DNA from: Rhodanobacter sp.
GTDB taxonomy: Bacteria; Pseudomonadota; Gammaproteobacteria; Xanthomonadales; Rhodanobacteraceae
DNA: 64,000 nucleotides
Assembly: GCA_040371205.1 (NCBI GenBank)
Contig: AP031382.1
Coordinates: 1,361,562 to 1,425,561, forward strand
Reading direction: 5' to 3'
Position 1 is the first letter of the stretch; the number at the start of each line of letters is the position of its first letter. Below the pieces are notes generated by a model. The model saw only the letters and a program-made list of their open reading frames with translations. It was not told the origin of the DNA and did no database searches. A program made the translations under genes and the position numbers. This document shows, piece by piece, positions 9,550-21,455 of the stretch.

Positions 9550-10071
9550 ATGGGCGGCAGGGCGGACCAGCAACGATTCGAGGCGCTGTGGCGCGAGCAC
9601 CGGGGCATCGTGCTCAAGGTGGCCAGCGTCTATGCGCGCGGCGCCGAGGAGCGGCGCGACCTGGCGCAGGAGATCGGCGCGCAGTTGTGGCGCGCCTTTG
9701 CGAGCTACGACGAACGGCGCGCGAAATTCGGCACGTGGCTCTACCGCATCGCGTTGAACGTGGCGATCTCGCACTTGCGCCGCTCGGGTGGCGAGGCCGC
9801 GCGCTTCGAGCCGCTGGACGAGATGCATCTGGAAACCGTCGCGGGCGAAACCGCCATGGAGCCGGACGAACGCCTGGTTGCGTTGTATGCCTTCATCGGC
9901 GAACTGGATGCTCTCAACCGTGCGCTGATCCTGCTGTACCTCGAAGACAGGAGCTACGCCGAGATCGCCGACGTACTCGGCATCAGCGCCACCAACGTGG
10001 CCACCAAGATCAACCGCATCAAGACGCGGCTGCGCGGACGGATGACCGCCGCGGCCACTACCGGAGCATGA
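9550..10071 (+). CDS. ECF-type RNA polymerase sigma factor
   Basis: The 173-residue product has a sigma-2 region (RDLAQEIGAQLWRAF and FGTWLYRIALNVAISHLRR) and a sigma-4 helix-turn-helix (RSYAEIADVLGISATNVATKINRIKTRL). This is the domain pair of extracytoplasmic-function sigma factors. The ATG at 9550 gives the normal N-terminus; the frame is open further upstream to 9439 without recognisable family sequence. Its stop overlaps the start of the next gene by ATGA, so the pair is translationally coupled. The downstream membrane protein lacks a zinc anti-sigma motif but is the obvious candidate partner. The signal is unknown. Confidence 0.88.
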   Translation: MGGRADQQRFEALWREHRGIVLKVASVYARGAEERRDLAQEIGAQLWRAFASYDERRAKFGTWLYRIALNVAISHLRRSGGEAARFEPLDEMHLETVAGETAMEPDERLVALYAFIGELDALNRALILLYLEDRSYAEIADVLGISATNVATKINRIKTRLRGRMTAAATTGA

Positions 10072-10739
10072 CGATGGAACTCGACGAGATGAAGTTGGCG
10101 TGGCAGGCCATGGGGCAGCAGTTGGAGCGGCAGAATGCGCTGCAGTTGGAGTTGTTGCGACAAGGGCGAGCCGACCGCCTGCACCGGTACCTGCGACCGC
10201 TGGCTTGGGGGCAGGCGCTGCTCATCGTGCTTGGCGTTGCCATCATGCTGTGGGGCATCAGCTTCTGGTCGACACACCTGGACATCTGGCAGGCGGCGGC
10301 TTGCGGCATCTTCATGCAACTGTTCGGCACCTTGGCCTTTGCGTTTCCGGTCCGCTTGCTGGTGATGCAACAAGGTATCGACTACGCCGCGCCGGTGCTG
10401 GAAATCCAGCGCCGCCTTGCGCAGATGCGCGCATGGCGAGTGAAGGTGGAGGCGCCGGTGTTCACGGTGCTGGGAGGTGTGGTCTGGATACCGGCCTTGC
10501 TGATGCTGGCGCAGTACGAAGGGGATTCCTTCGGGTTGAATCCGTGGCAGCACATGCGGCCTGGCGTAATGGCCTGGCTGTTCTTGAGCGTGGCTGTTGC
10601 CGTTGGCTTGGTGTTTCTGGCCCGGTTCGCGGTGCGCCGGCTAGGTCATGGCAGCTGGCTGGAAAACAGCCTGGCGGGAGGATCTATCGTCAAGGCCGAA
10701 GCGGCGCTGGATGAGATGGCACGCTTTGAACGGGAGTAA
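10068..10739 (+). CDS. Four-helix membrane protein, putative anti-sigma partner
   Basis: I do not recognise a named family. The 223-residue protein starts with a charged amphipathic stretch (about residues 1-40). Two membrane helices follow (ALLIVLGVAIMLWGISFW and a second near IFMQLFGTLAFAF), then a charged loop, then two more helices (VFTVLGGVVWIPALLML and AWLFLSVAVAVGLVFLA). The C-terminal tail is cytosol-like and acidic. The start codon overlaps the sigma-factor stop (ATGA), which suggests a stoichiometric partner. By analogy with other ECF sigma-membrane protein pairs it could hold the sigma factor at the membrane, but no sequence motif proves this. Confidence 0.75.
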   Translation: MTMELDEMKLAWQAMGQQLERQNALQLELLRQGRADRLHRYLRPLAWGQALLIVLGVAIMLWGISFWSTHLDIWQAAACGIFMQLFGTLAFAFPVRLLVMQQGIDYAAPVLEIQRRLAQMRAWRVKVEAPVFTVLGGVVWIPALLMLAQYEGDSFGLNPWQHMRPGVMAWLFLSVAVAVGLVFLARFAVRRLGHGSWLENSLAGGSIVKAEAALDEMARFERE

Positions 10740-10800
10740 ACCTGCCCGATAACCCCGCCGTGACGGCTCTGCATTTCGGCCTGCGCCTGAATGACAGACT

Positions 10801-11253
10801 TCAGCGCGCCTTGGGCTTCAACCGCACATAAAGCTGCTTGCGCACACGCGCGACCACGTCGCCGGAGGCGGTGGTGATCTCGTTCTCGAACCAGCGCAGC
10901 ACCTTTTCGCCGCCGGCCGCCGCTTCGCGCAATTCGGCCAGCGTGGCGTCGTCCAGGTGGAAATGCGCATAGACGTCCTCGCGGCCGGGCGCCACGAAGT
11001 CGATGGCGCCGGCCTTGTCCCACACGTAGTAGTCCGGGCCGAGCCGGTGCATTGCCAGCAGCATCCAGAAGGGATCGGCCATCGCAAACAGGTTGCCGCC
11101 GAACTGGCTGCGCACGTAGTTGCGGTTCCACGGGCGCAAGCGCAGCACGATCTTCGCCTCGCTGTAGTCCTCGCTGAGCGACTGCACGCGGATGCTGTTG
11201 AACAGGAATGGCGGCCAGAGGTTCAGCAGCCGGCGAAAGGTGGATGCGCGCAT
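10801..11253 (-). CDS. DUF4442 hot-dog-fold protein
   Basis: This 150-residue protein matches the DUF4442 pattern, with an early NLWPPF segment, RNYVRSQFGGNLFAMADPFWM in the middle and a C-terminal strand KQLYVRLKP. The family has a thioesterase-like hot-dog fold related to the YiiD C-terminal domain and is thought to act on acyl-CoA or acyl carrier protein esters. No specific substrate is known. The gene converges on the membrane protein at 10739 and reads towards it, while its 5' side faces the end of the thioredoxin-like gene on the same strand. Confidence 0.82.
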   Translation of the reverse strand: MRASTFRRLLNLWPPFLFNSIRVQSLSEDYSEAKIVLRLRPWNRNYVRSQFGGNLFAMADPFWMLLAMHRLGPDYYVWDKAGAIDFVAPGREDVYAHFHLDDATLAELREAAAGGEKVLRWFENEITTASGDVVARVRKQLYVRLKPKAR

Positions 11254-11325
11254 GAGGGTACGGAACGGGGGAGTTGCTCCGTACTTTAGCGTATGTTTTG
11301 GTGGTGGCCAGCCAGTCCGCGGGAA

Positions 11326-12204
11326 TCAGAACAGCAGCGAGGCCATCCGGCGGCGGTAGCGACCCACCAGCTCGGCGTCGTCCAGCGTGGCGAAGGCGGC
11401 GATCAGGCGCTTTTTCGCGGCGCCATCGTTCCAGTCGCGGGCCTTTTCGAGGATGGCGAGGAACTGCTCGAGGCCGGCGGCCGGGTCGTTGCCCAGCAGC
11501 AGGCGCACGCCGAGCAGGTCGCGAGCCGCCCAGTCGGCCGGATCGGCCTGCACGCGCTGTTCGAGTTCGGCTTGCGCGGGGGCGTTCTTCAGCGAACGCG
11601 CCAGGTCGAGCTGGTGGCGCAGGCGCACGGCGCGGGCATCGGTGGCGAGGTTGGCGGGCAGGGCGTCGAGTTCGACGGCGGCGGCCTCGCTGTGGCCGGC
11701 CTGCACCAGAGCGGCGGCAAGCTCCAGTTTGAGTTCGGCGCGCTCGGGTTCGGCGGCGATGGCTTGCTGCAGGCGGTTGATCGCGGCCTCCGGCGTTTCG
11801 GCAGGCGCTTCGGCCTCGTCGGGTTCGTCGCCTTCGCGCGGCTGTACGTGGCGATCCAGGAATTCGCGCAGCTCGCCCAGCGGCAGCGCGCCGGCGAAGC
11901 CGTCGGCGAGCTGGCCGTCCTTTACCAGCACCACGGTGGGCACGCTGCGGATGCCGAACATCGCGGCGAGTTGCTGGTTCTTGTCCACGTCCACCTTGCC
12001 GAGGCGGAACGCGCCCTTGTACTCGGCGGCCAACTGTTCGAGCAGCGGCCCCAAGGTCTTGCAGGGGCCGCACCACGTGGCCCAGAAATCCACCAGTACC
12101 GGCGTGTCCAGCGAGGCGTTGAGCACGTCGGCTTCGAAGTTCTGTTCGGTGACGTCGAAGACGTGGTCGAGAGGGGCGTCGGTCACGGCGGATTCCGTCG
12201 GCAA
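11326..12204 (-). CDS. cnoX: CnoX/YbbN-like thioredoxin with TPR region
   Basis: The protein has 292 residues. An N-terminal thioredoxin domain (about residues 10-120) carries WCGPC in the active site and the cis-proline segment SVPTVVLV. A C-terminal helical region of tetratricopeptide type follows (TPEAAINRLQQAIAAEPERAE onwards). This arrangement is that of CnoX/YbbN, a holdase that protects proteins from bleach damage and passes them to GroEL/ES. The Escherichia coli protein lacks a full CXXC pair, whereas this one has it, so it may also be redox-active, as reported for some homologues. It is cytoplasmic and divergent from the pqi operon. Confidence 0.9.
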   Translation of the reverse strand: MPTESAVTDAPLDHVFDVTEQNFEADVLNASLDTPVLVDFWATWCGPCKTLGPLLEQLAAEYKGAFRLGKVDVDKNQQLAAMFGIRSVPTVVLVKDGQLADGFAGALPLGELREFLDRHVQPREGDEPDEAEAPAETPEAAINRLQQAIAAEPERAELKLELAAALVQAGHSEAAAVELDALPANLATDARAVRLRHQLDLARSLKNAPAQAELEQRVQADPADWAARDLLGVRLLLGNDPAAGLEQFLAILEKARDWNDGAAKKRLIAAFATLDDAELVGRYRRRMASLLF

Positions 12205-12297
12205 AGATGAAGGCGGTTGAAATGGTGCGCGCCGTCCAGCATATCAAGCCCGCGCCGGATCGCCCCGCGGCGCGAACGGATTTGCGAGAATCGCCGG

Positions 12298-12942
12298 ATG
12301 GAGCTGTCTCCGCCAGATATCCCGACCGACACGACGGCAGTGCATGCCCTGCTGATCTGCGAGCATTGCGACACCGTGCATCGACGCTGTCCGCTGGCGC
12401 GGGGCCAGGTGGCCGAGTGCGCGCGTTGCGGCGCGGTGCTGGAGCGCTGCCGCGGGATGGGCGCGAACGCCTTGCTGGCGCTGATCCTCACCGCGCTGCT
12501 GGTGTTCGCGCAGGCCACGCTGTGGCCCATCGTGACGCTGGGACTCAACGGCCAGTACGTGGACGCGACGCTGTGGGACGTGATCCACACCATGTGGATC
12601 GACCATTCGCAGGTGGTGGCGGCGCTGGCGGCGCTCACGCTGTTCGTCTTCCCCATGTGCAAGATCTTCATGCTGGGTTGGCTGCTGCTGTACGCGCGCA
12701 GCGGCCGCCGCGCGCCGGGCTTTCGCCGGTTGATGGTGACGCTGCACTACCTGGGGCCGTGGACGATGAGCGAGGTGTTCGTGCTCGGCGCGCTGGTGTC
12801 CATCGTCAAGGCGCATCTGTATTTCGACGTGCAGCCCGATCCGGGCATCTACGCCTACGCGGCGTTGATGTTGCTGATCACGGTCTTCGCGGGCGTGGAC
12901 CTCACGCGCCTGTGGGACGAGACCAGCGAGGATTCGCCGTGA
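12298..12942 (+). CDS. pqiA: PqiA-domain membrane protein, first half
   Basis: The 214-residue protein carries one PqiA domain. It begins with a zinc-ribbon-like segment of paired cysteines (CEHCDTVHRRC and CARCGAVL) and has four predicted membrane helices. In Escherichia coli PqiA is one protein of about 417 residues with two such domains; here the second half is a separate gene whose GTG start overlaps this stop. PqiA/LetA proteins work with MCE proteins in lipid transport between the inner and outer membranes. The ATG at 12298 is preferred over the open frame at 12217 because the family sequence begins just after it. Confidence 0.88.
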   Translation: MELSPPDIPTDTTAVHALLICEHCDTVHRRCPLARGQVAECARCGAVLERCRGMGANALLALILTALLVFAQATLWPIVTLGLNGQYVDATLWDVIHTMWIDHSQVVAALAALTLFVFPMCKIFMLGWLLLYARSGRRAPGFRRLMVTLHYLGPWTMSEVFVLGALVSIVKAHLYFDVQPDPGIYAYAALMLLITVFAGVDLTRLWDETSEDSP

Positions 12943-13571
12943 GCGCCCTGCCGCGCGCCGGCGAGCTGGGCCTGATCGGCTGTCCGGTCTGCGGGCAGGT
13001 CTGCGATGCGGCCGGCGCGGACGGCGGCGCGCTGGCCTGCCCGCGCTGCGGTTCGACCCTGCACCGGCGCAAGCCGGCGGTCTACGCACGCTGCTGGGCG
13101 CTGCTGATCGCCGCGTTCCTGATGTACATCCCGGCCAACGTACTGCCGATCATGCGCACGGCGAGCCTCGGCGACATCGACGACAACACCATCCTCAGCG
13201 GCGTGGTGGAGCTGTGGGTGAAGGGCTCGCCAGGGCTGGCGGTGATCGTGTTCTGCGCCAGCATCATGGTACCGATGCTGAAGTTCCTCGCGCTGGGCAC
13301 CCTGCTCATCACCTGCCGCCGAGGCAGCCGCTGGGCGCGGCGGCAGCGCGCCCAGCTCTATCGCCTGGTGGAACTGATCGGTTACTGGTCGATGCTGGAC
13401 GTGTTCGTGGTGGCGTTGCTCACCGCGCTGGTACGCTTCGGCCTGTTCAGCCTGGTGGAGCCGCTACCGGGCGTGGTGTTCTTCGGCCTCACCGTGGTGC
13501 TGACCATGTTTGCCTCCATGTGTTTCGATCCCAGGCTGATCTGGGACGGCAAGGAAGATTCCGATGACTGA
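12939..13571 (+). CDS. pqiA: PqiA-domain membrane protein, second half
   Basis: This 210-residue protein is the second PqiA domain of the pair. It starts with its own zinc-ribbon (CPVCGQVCDAA and CPRCGSTLHRR) and continues with the typical segment IPANVLPIMRT and several membrane helices. The start is a GTG at 12939 that overlaps the preceding stop, so translation is coupled. Its 3' end overlaps the start of the MCE gene by eight bases. Together the two halves reproduce the topology of the usual single-chain PqiA. Confidence 0.9.
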   Translation: MSALPRAGELGLIGCPVCGQVCDAAGADGGALACPRCGSTLHRRKPAVYARCWALLIAAFLMYIPANVLPIMRTASLGDIDDNTILSGVVELWVKGSPGLAVIVFCASIMVPMLKFLALGTLLITCRRGSRWARRQRAQLYRLVELIGYWSMLDVFVVALLTALVRFGLFSLVEPLPGVVFFGLTVVLTMFASMCFDPRLIWDGKEDSDD

Positions 13572-15228
13572 CGAGCTGGCCGGTGCCTTGCCGCGCCCGG
13601 TGCTGCGCAAGCAGCGCAGTAATTCATGGCTGATCTGGCTGGTGCCGATGCTGGCCGCGATCGTGGGCCTCTCGCTGGTGGTGAACGCCTGGCTGCAGGC
13701 CGGGCCGGAGATCACCATCATGTTCCAGACCGCGCAGGGGCTGGCCGAGGGCAAGACGCCGGTGAAGTACAAGGACGTGGTGATCGGCAAGGTGGAGAAG
13801 ATCCGCCTCAGCGCCGACCGCAACCACGTGCTGGTAAAGGTGGCGCTGGACAAGAGCGCCAAATCGTTCGCCACGGCGGGCACGCGCTACTGGGTGGTGC
13901 GTCCGCGCATCGGGCTGGGCGGCGTCTCCGGCGTGGATACGCTGTTCTCCGGCGCCTACATCGGCGCCGACACCGGCGATTCGAGCAAGCCGCAGGAGGA
14001 GTTCAAGGGTTTGGAGAACCCGCCGGCGGTGACCCACGGCGAGCCCGGCAAGAGCTTCGTGCTGCATGCCGACGACCTCGGCTCGCTGGACATCGGCTCG
14101 CCCGTCTACTTCCGCCGCATCCAGGTAGGGCGCGTGGTGTCCTACAAGCTGGACAACGACGGCAAGGGCGTGACTTTCGCGGTATTCATCGACAGTCCGA
14201 ACGACCGCTACGTGGACGGTTCCACCCGCTTCTGGAACGCCAGCGGCGTGGACGTGTCGCTGGGCGCGGACGGCCTCAAGCTCAACACGCAGTCGATCGC
14301 CGCGGTGCTGGCCGGCGGCGTGGCCTTCCAGGATCCAGGCGGCCCGCACGACAGCACGCCGGCGGCCGACGGCACCAATTTCCGGCTGTTCGCCGACCAG
14401 TCCTCCGCGATGGCGCCGCCGGATGGGCCGCCGAGTTATATCCGCATGCGCTTCGACCAGTCCCTGCGCGGGCTGGCCGTGGGCGCGCCGGTGGAATTCC
14501 TCGGCATGAATTTCGGCAAGGTGGTCTCGGTGCGCATGGACTACGACGCCAAGACGCAACGCTTCCCCATCGTCGTCGGTGCCTTGGTCTATCCCGAGCG
14601 GCTGGGGCAGGCGCACGAAAAGCTGGTGGCGCTGGCGAAGCGGCGCGGCGACAACGCCGACCTCTCGCACATGATCGGCACGTTGGTCGAGCATGGCCTG
14701 CGCGCGCAGGCGCGCACCGGCAACCTGCTCACCGGCCAGCTCTACATCGCGCTGGATTTCCTGCCGCATGCGGTCAAGGCGGACTACAACCCCGATGCGC
14801 GTCCGCTGGAGATCCCCACCGCGCCCGGCAGTTTCGACAAGTTGCAGGAGCAGATGGCCGACATCGTGGCCAAGCTGGACAAGGTGCCGTTCGACCAGAT
14901 CGGCAACCACCTCAACGACTCGCTGGCCAGCCTCGACGCCACGCTCAAGCAGGTGAACGGCCAGACGCTGCCTGCGTTGAACGACACTTTGCACGATGCG
15001 CGCAAGACGTTGGGCACGGCCAGCGACACGTTGTCCGCCGATTCGCCGCTGCAGCGGAACTTGGGCCAGTCGATGCAGGAGTTGCAACGCACGATGCGCT
15101 CGCTGCGCGTGCTCACCGACTACCTCGGCGTGCACCCTGAGGCCTTGCTGCGCGGCCGTCGGGCCGATCCTGCGGAGGCCGCGCCGAAAGCGCCGCCCGC
15201 CGCCCAACCGAACAGGAGCCAGCCATGA
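13564..15228 (+). CDS. pqiB: PqiB, three-MCE-domain intermembrane transport protein
   Basis: The 554-residue protein has one N-terminal membrane helix (about residues 22-45) and then three MCE domains. They begin near GPEITIMFQTAQGL (about 47), GKSFVLHADDLGSLDIGSPV (about 162) and IRMRFDQSLRGLAVGAPVEF (about 295). A long helical C-terminal tail follows. This matches PqiB, which forms a syringe-like hexamer spanning the periplasm and conducts phospholipids between membranes. It is in an operon with both PqiA halves upstream and the lipoprotein PqiC downstream, with overlapping ends throughout. Confidence 0.95.
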   Translation: MTDELAGALPRPVLRKQRSNSWLIWLVPMLAAIVGLSLVVNAWLQAGPEITIMFQTAQGLAEGKTPVKYKDVVIGKVEKIRLSADRNHVLVKVALDKSAKSFATAGTRYWVVRPRIGLGGVSGVDTLFSGAYIGADTGDSSKPQEEFKGLENPPAVTHGEPGKSFVLHADDLGSLDIGSPVYFRRIQVGRVVSYKLDNDGKGVTFAVFIDSPNDRYVDGSTRFWNASGVDVSLGADGLKLNTQSIAAVLAGGVAFQDPGGPHDSTPAADGTNFRLFADQSSAMAPPDGPPSYIRMRFDQSLRGLAVGAPVEFLGMNFGKVVSVRMDYDAKTQRFPIVVGALVYPERLGQAHEKLVALAKRRGDNADLSHMIGTLVEHGLRAQARTGNLLTGQLYIALDFLPHAVKADYNPDARPLEIPTAPGSFDKLQEQMADIVAKLDKVPFDQIGNHLNDSLASLDATLKQVNGQTLPALNDTLHDARKTLGTASDTLSADSPLQRNLGQSMQELQRTMRSLRVLTDYLGVHPEALLRGRRADPAEAAPKAPPAAQPNRSQP

Positions 15229-15833
15229 GCCGCCTGCGTCCGATACTCGCCGGCGCATTCGCGCTGGGCCTAGCCGGCTGCGCATCCGCGCCGGTGCATT
15301 ACTACACGCTGGTGACGCCGGCCGCTGCCGGCGGGCACGATGCGGCCGCGCCGTATCCGTTCGAGCTGTCGCCGGTCGACGTGCCCGCGCGGGTGGACGT
15401 GCCGCAGCTGGTGGTGCGCACGGGCGGGCAGGGCATGCAGTTGCTGGACGGCCAGCGCTGGATCGCGCCGCTGGGCGACGAGATCCGCGGCGCCTTGTCT
15501 GCCGATCTTGTCGATGCGCTCGGCGTGCCGGACATGAGCGGCCTGCCCGGTGACGGCCGGCCGCGCCTGCGCATCACGGTCGACGTGCGCCGTTTCGAGT
15601 CGATGCCGGGCCAGCGGGCGTTGATCGAGGCGGCCTGGAGCCTGCGCCTTGCCGGCGGTTCCGGCAGGCAGGATGCGCTTTCCTGTGTCAGCACGGCCAG
15701 TACGCCGGTGGGCGCCGGTTACGACGCGCTGGTGGCCGGTCACCAACAGGCACTGGCCTCGCTGGCCGCCCGCATCGCCATCGCGGCGCGTGCCTATGAG
15801 GCTGGCGACAGGCCTGCCTGCCCCGCCGGGTGA
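15225..15833 (+). CDS. pqiC: PqiC, outer-membrane lipoprotein of the Pqi system
   Basis: The 202-residue protein has a lipoprotein signal with lipobox LAGC (cysteine at about residue 19) and the start of the ABC-type transport auxiliary domain (VHYYTLVTP). PqiC is thought to anchor the end of the PqiB tunnel at the outer membrane. Its ATG overlaps the pqiB stop by four bases, so it is the last gene of the operon. The match is to the YmbA/PqiC family; the exact boundary of the domain was not computed. Confidence 0.88.
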   Translation: MSRLRPILAGAFALGLAGCASAPVHYYTLVTPAAAGGHDAAAPYPFELSPVDVPARVDVPQLVVRTGGQGMQLLDGQRWIAPLGDEIRGALSADLVDALGVPDMSGLPGDGRPRLRITVDVRRFESMPGQRALIEAAWSLRLAGGSGRQDALSCVSTASTPVGAGYDALVAGHQQALASLAARIAIAARAYEAGDRPACPAG

Positions 15834-15870
15834 GGCGCCTGCCGGCGGGGATGGGCGGGCATTCTGCTAA

Positions 15871-19081
<3,211 letters not shown>

Positions 19082-19082
<1 letters not shown>

Positions 19083-20098
19083 TGCCGCTCGCCCCCGCGC
19101 AATGGCCGAAGGCGCTGGCCGCCGATCGGCTGGCGCCTGTCTACCTGCTCGCGGGCGAAGAACTGCTGGTGCTGGAAGCGGCCGACGCGCTGCGCGCGCG
19201 CGCGCGTGAACTGGGCTATGCCGAGCGTGAGGTGCTCGAAGTCGAACAACGTTTCGACTGGGACGACCTCGCGCGCGCCGCCGCCGGCATGTCGCTGTTC
19301 GCCACGCGCCGCCTGCTCGACCTGCGCCTGCCCACCGGCCGTCCCGGCGTGGAAGGCGCCAAGGCCATCAACGAGTTCTGCGCCAATCCGCCCCCCGACG
19401 TCACCCTGCTGATCACCGCGATGGAGTGGAGCAGCAAGCACGACGGCGCCTGGAGCAAGAAGCTCGACGCCGCCGGCGTCATGGTGGTGTTCAACGCGCC
19501 CAGGCCCAACGAGTGGGCCGCGTGGATCGGCGCGCGGCTCGCCTCGCGCGGGCTGGGCGCCACGCCCGATGCGGCGGCCCTGCTGGCCGAGCGCGTGGAA
19601 GGCAACCTGCTCGCCGCCGCGCAGGAGGTCGACAAGCTCGCCGTGCTGCGCGCCGGCGACAGCCGCCGCATCGACGCCGCCGCGATGGAAAACCTGGTCG
19701 CCGACAGCGCCCGCTACGACGTATTCAAGCTGGTCGACGCCGCGCTGGCGGGCGAGGGCGCGCGGGCGCTGCGTATCCTCGCCGGCCTGCGTGCCGAGGG
19801 CGACGAGCTGATCGCGATGATAGGTTGGCTGGTGAACCAGTTGCAGTTGGCGTTGCGGCTTGCCAATGCGCTGGACCTCGCCGCGCAGGCCCGCGCCGAG
19901 CGCTTGTGGCCGGCGCGCGAACAACTGTTCCGCAAGGCGTTGCGCCGTGCGCCGCGCGAACACTGGCTGGCGTGCCTCGCGCGCGCCTCGCGCATCGACC
20001 GCATCGCCAAGGGGCGCGAGCAGGGCGATGCCTGGCGCGAGGCCGAGCGGCTGATCGCGGCGATGGCCGAGCCGCGGGCGGCGCGGGCGCTCGCATGA
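19082..20098 (+). CDS. holA: DNA polymerase III delta subunit
   Basis: HolA is the clamp-loader subunit that opens the beta sliding clamp. The 338-residue length fits. Family features include the early PVYLLAGEELLVLEAADALR segment, the ALLAERVEGNLLAAAQEVDKLAVL segment typical of the third domain, and the DARYDVFKLVDAAL-like stretch (here DSARYDVFKLVDAAL). It follows lptE with a one-base overlap, as in many Gammaproteobacteria. The next gene, nadD, is separated by 388 bases because a repeat element sits in the gap. Confidence 0.96.
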
Positions 20099-20204
20099 TC
20101 GCCCACTCGCCTGCTTCGCTCCCTCTCACCATTCGGGAGAGGGTTGGGGTGAGGGGCGGGTGCTCGCGACAAACTTTCGTTTTGATATCCGGGCTCGCCT
20201 GCGG

Positions 20205-20466
20205 CGGGCTTTCGGTCGCCTGCCGACGCCCGAGCCACCTTTCTTTGCTGGCCCTCGCCGCCGCCTGGAGCGGTGGCGAACAGCGAAGCTGGCCCGAAGG
20301 GCGCAGGGCAGGATGCCCGGAGTCAAGCAAGGTGGCCCAAAGAATAGGCCTGATTCAATACGCCGGGAGTACAAGCAGGCTGTGCCGAGGACGTTGGAAC
20401 CACGCCTGCCTACACGATAGACGACGCGGCCACGCCTCGCCGTATCTGGAAACTGAGGGAAGGTTG
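20205..20466 (+). repeat. Interspersed repeat, divergent copy between holA and nadD
   Basis: The 388-base gap 20099-20486 holds no convincing gene. From about 20205 the sequence (TTCGGTCGCCTGCCGACGCC, then a CTTTCTTTGCTGGCC segment) matches the reverse complement of the right half of the repeat near 47 kb. The match continues through AATAGGCCTGATTCAATACG and CACGCCTCGCCGTATCTGGA, ending near 20466. Relative to that copy about 80 bases are inserted in the hairpin loop region. The first 100 bases of the gap are GC-rich and unassigned. Confidence 0.75.
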
Positions 20467-20486
20467 GCTCCACTGGAGGCTGTGCG

Positions 20487-21125
20487 ATGACCACCTGTCC
20501 GCTTGCGATCTTCGGCGGCACCTTCGATCCCGTGCACATCGGCCACCTCACCGTGGCGTGGGAGGCCGCGGAGTTGCTGGATGCGGAGGTGCGCTTGATG
20601 CCGGCCAACGTGCCGCCGCACCGGCCGGCGCCGCTGGCTTCCGCGGCGGAACGCGTGGCGATGCTGCGCGCGGCGCTGGCAGGACAGTCGCGGCTGGTGC
20701 TGGACGCGCGCGAGCTGGAGCGCGAAGGACCTTCGTACACCGTCGACACCTTGCGCGAGTTGCGCGCGGAGCAGGGCGAGCGGCCATTGGTGCTGCTGCT
20801 CGGTGCCGACGCCTTTGCCGGCCTGCCGGGCTGGCACCGCTGGCGCGAACTGTTCGACTTCGCGCACATCGGCGTGTTGAGCCGGCCCGGCGTGGAGGCC
20901 GAATGCCCTGCGGAGCTGGCCGGGGAAGTCGCCGCGCGCCGCGTCGACGACGTGGCGGCGCTGCGTGCGCAGCCTTGCGGCAAGCTGATCGAGCTCGCGG
21001 TGACGCCGCTGGAAGTCTCCGCCACCCGCATTCGCGAACTGCTCGCCGCGGGACGTGATCCGCGCTATCTGTTGCCGGTGGGGTTGTTTGATGATCCGGT
21101 GCTGTTGGCGCCCTATCGTCGCTGA
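20487..21125 (+). CDS. nadD: Nicotinate-nucleotide adenylyltransferase
   Basis: NadD joins nicotinate mononucleotide and ATP to form deamido-NAD in NAD synthesis. The 212-residue protein opens with GGTFDPVHIGH, the nucleotidyltransferase signature, and carries the late SATRIRELLAAGRDPRYLLP segment with the ISSTxIR-type motif (here SATRIR). In most relatives rsfS and rlmH follow directly. Here they lie 18 kb downstream, because a transposon and a sigma-factor module occupy the interval. Confidence 0.97.
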   Translation: MTTCPLAIFGGTFDPVHIGHLTVAWEAAELLDAEVRLMPANVPPHRPAPLASAAERVAMLRAALAGQSRLVLDARELEREGPSYTVDTLRELRAEQGERPLVLLLGADAFAGLPGWHRWRELFDFAHIGVLSRPGVEAECPAELAGEVAARRVDDVAALRAQPCGKLIELAVTPLEVSATRIRELLAAGRDPRYLLPVGLFDDPVLLAPYRR

Positions 21126-21147
21126 AGCGGTTTTGCTGGATGCAAGG

Positions 21148-21192
21148 CGGTTTCGAGCGCCTGTCGGCGCCCGAGTTACTTTTCTCTGCGTG
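21148..21192 (+). repeat. Left remnant of interspersed repeat split by transposon
   Basis: GCGGTTTCGAGCGCCTGTCG followed by GCGCCCGAGTTACTTTTCTC is the end module of the interspersed repeat. It breaks off inside the conserved hairpin, after GTTACTTTTCTCTGCGTG. The missing half of the hairpin (GCCAGAGAAAAGTAAC) is found at 33077-33092, 11.9 kb away. This piece and 33071-33622 were therefore one repeat before insertion. Confidence 0.85.
21187..21192. repeat. Target-site duplication, left copy (TGCGTG)
   Basis: TGCGTG immediately precedes the left terminal inverted repeat and occurs again immediately after the right one at 33071-33076. The preceding base is C in both places, but on the right that C belongs to the inverted repeat. 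Confidence 0.75.
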
Positions 21193-21218
21193 GCGCTAAG
21201 CGGTGGCTGTTGCACAAG
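21193..21218 (+). repeat. Left terminal inverted repeat of the transposon
   Basis: This 26-base sequence opens with GCGCTAAGCGGT and ends with GCTGTTGCACAAG. It matches the reverse complement of 33045-33070 at 23 of 26 positions, with differences at repeat positions 8, 13 and 22. Confidence 0.8.
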
Positions 21219-21455
21219 AGCGCCCGGTCCAGATGAGATTTTGATTTAGGTAATTGATAAAAAAGGCTATTTGGATCGCCTCAAGTATCCCTGGCGAAGT
21301 TGGGAACGCTTAAGGGTCCGCGATCAGTCCGCCAGCAGCGCCATCATCGACTGAAGCCACCTAATTACGCCGGATTCGACTAACGCGCACGGTTGATCGA
21401 CCACGCTTGAGCGCGTTGACACCCGAGCGAACACCTCACGTTTCAAATAGGCCAT
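21219..21455. other. Gene-free left subterminal region of the transposon
   Basis: I see no gene in these 237 bases. The stretch is AT-richer than its surroundings, for example GATTTTGATTTAGGTAATTG from about 21237. It could hold transposase-binding sites or degraded sequence, but I find no clear internal repeat. Confidence 0.5.
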
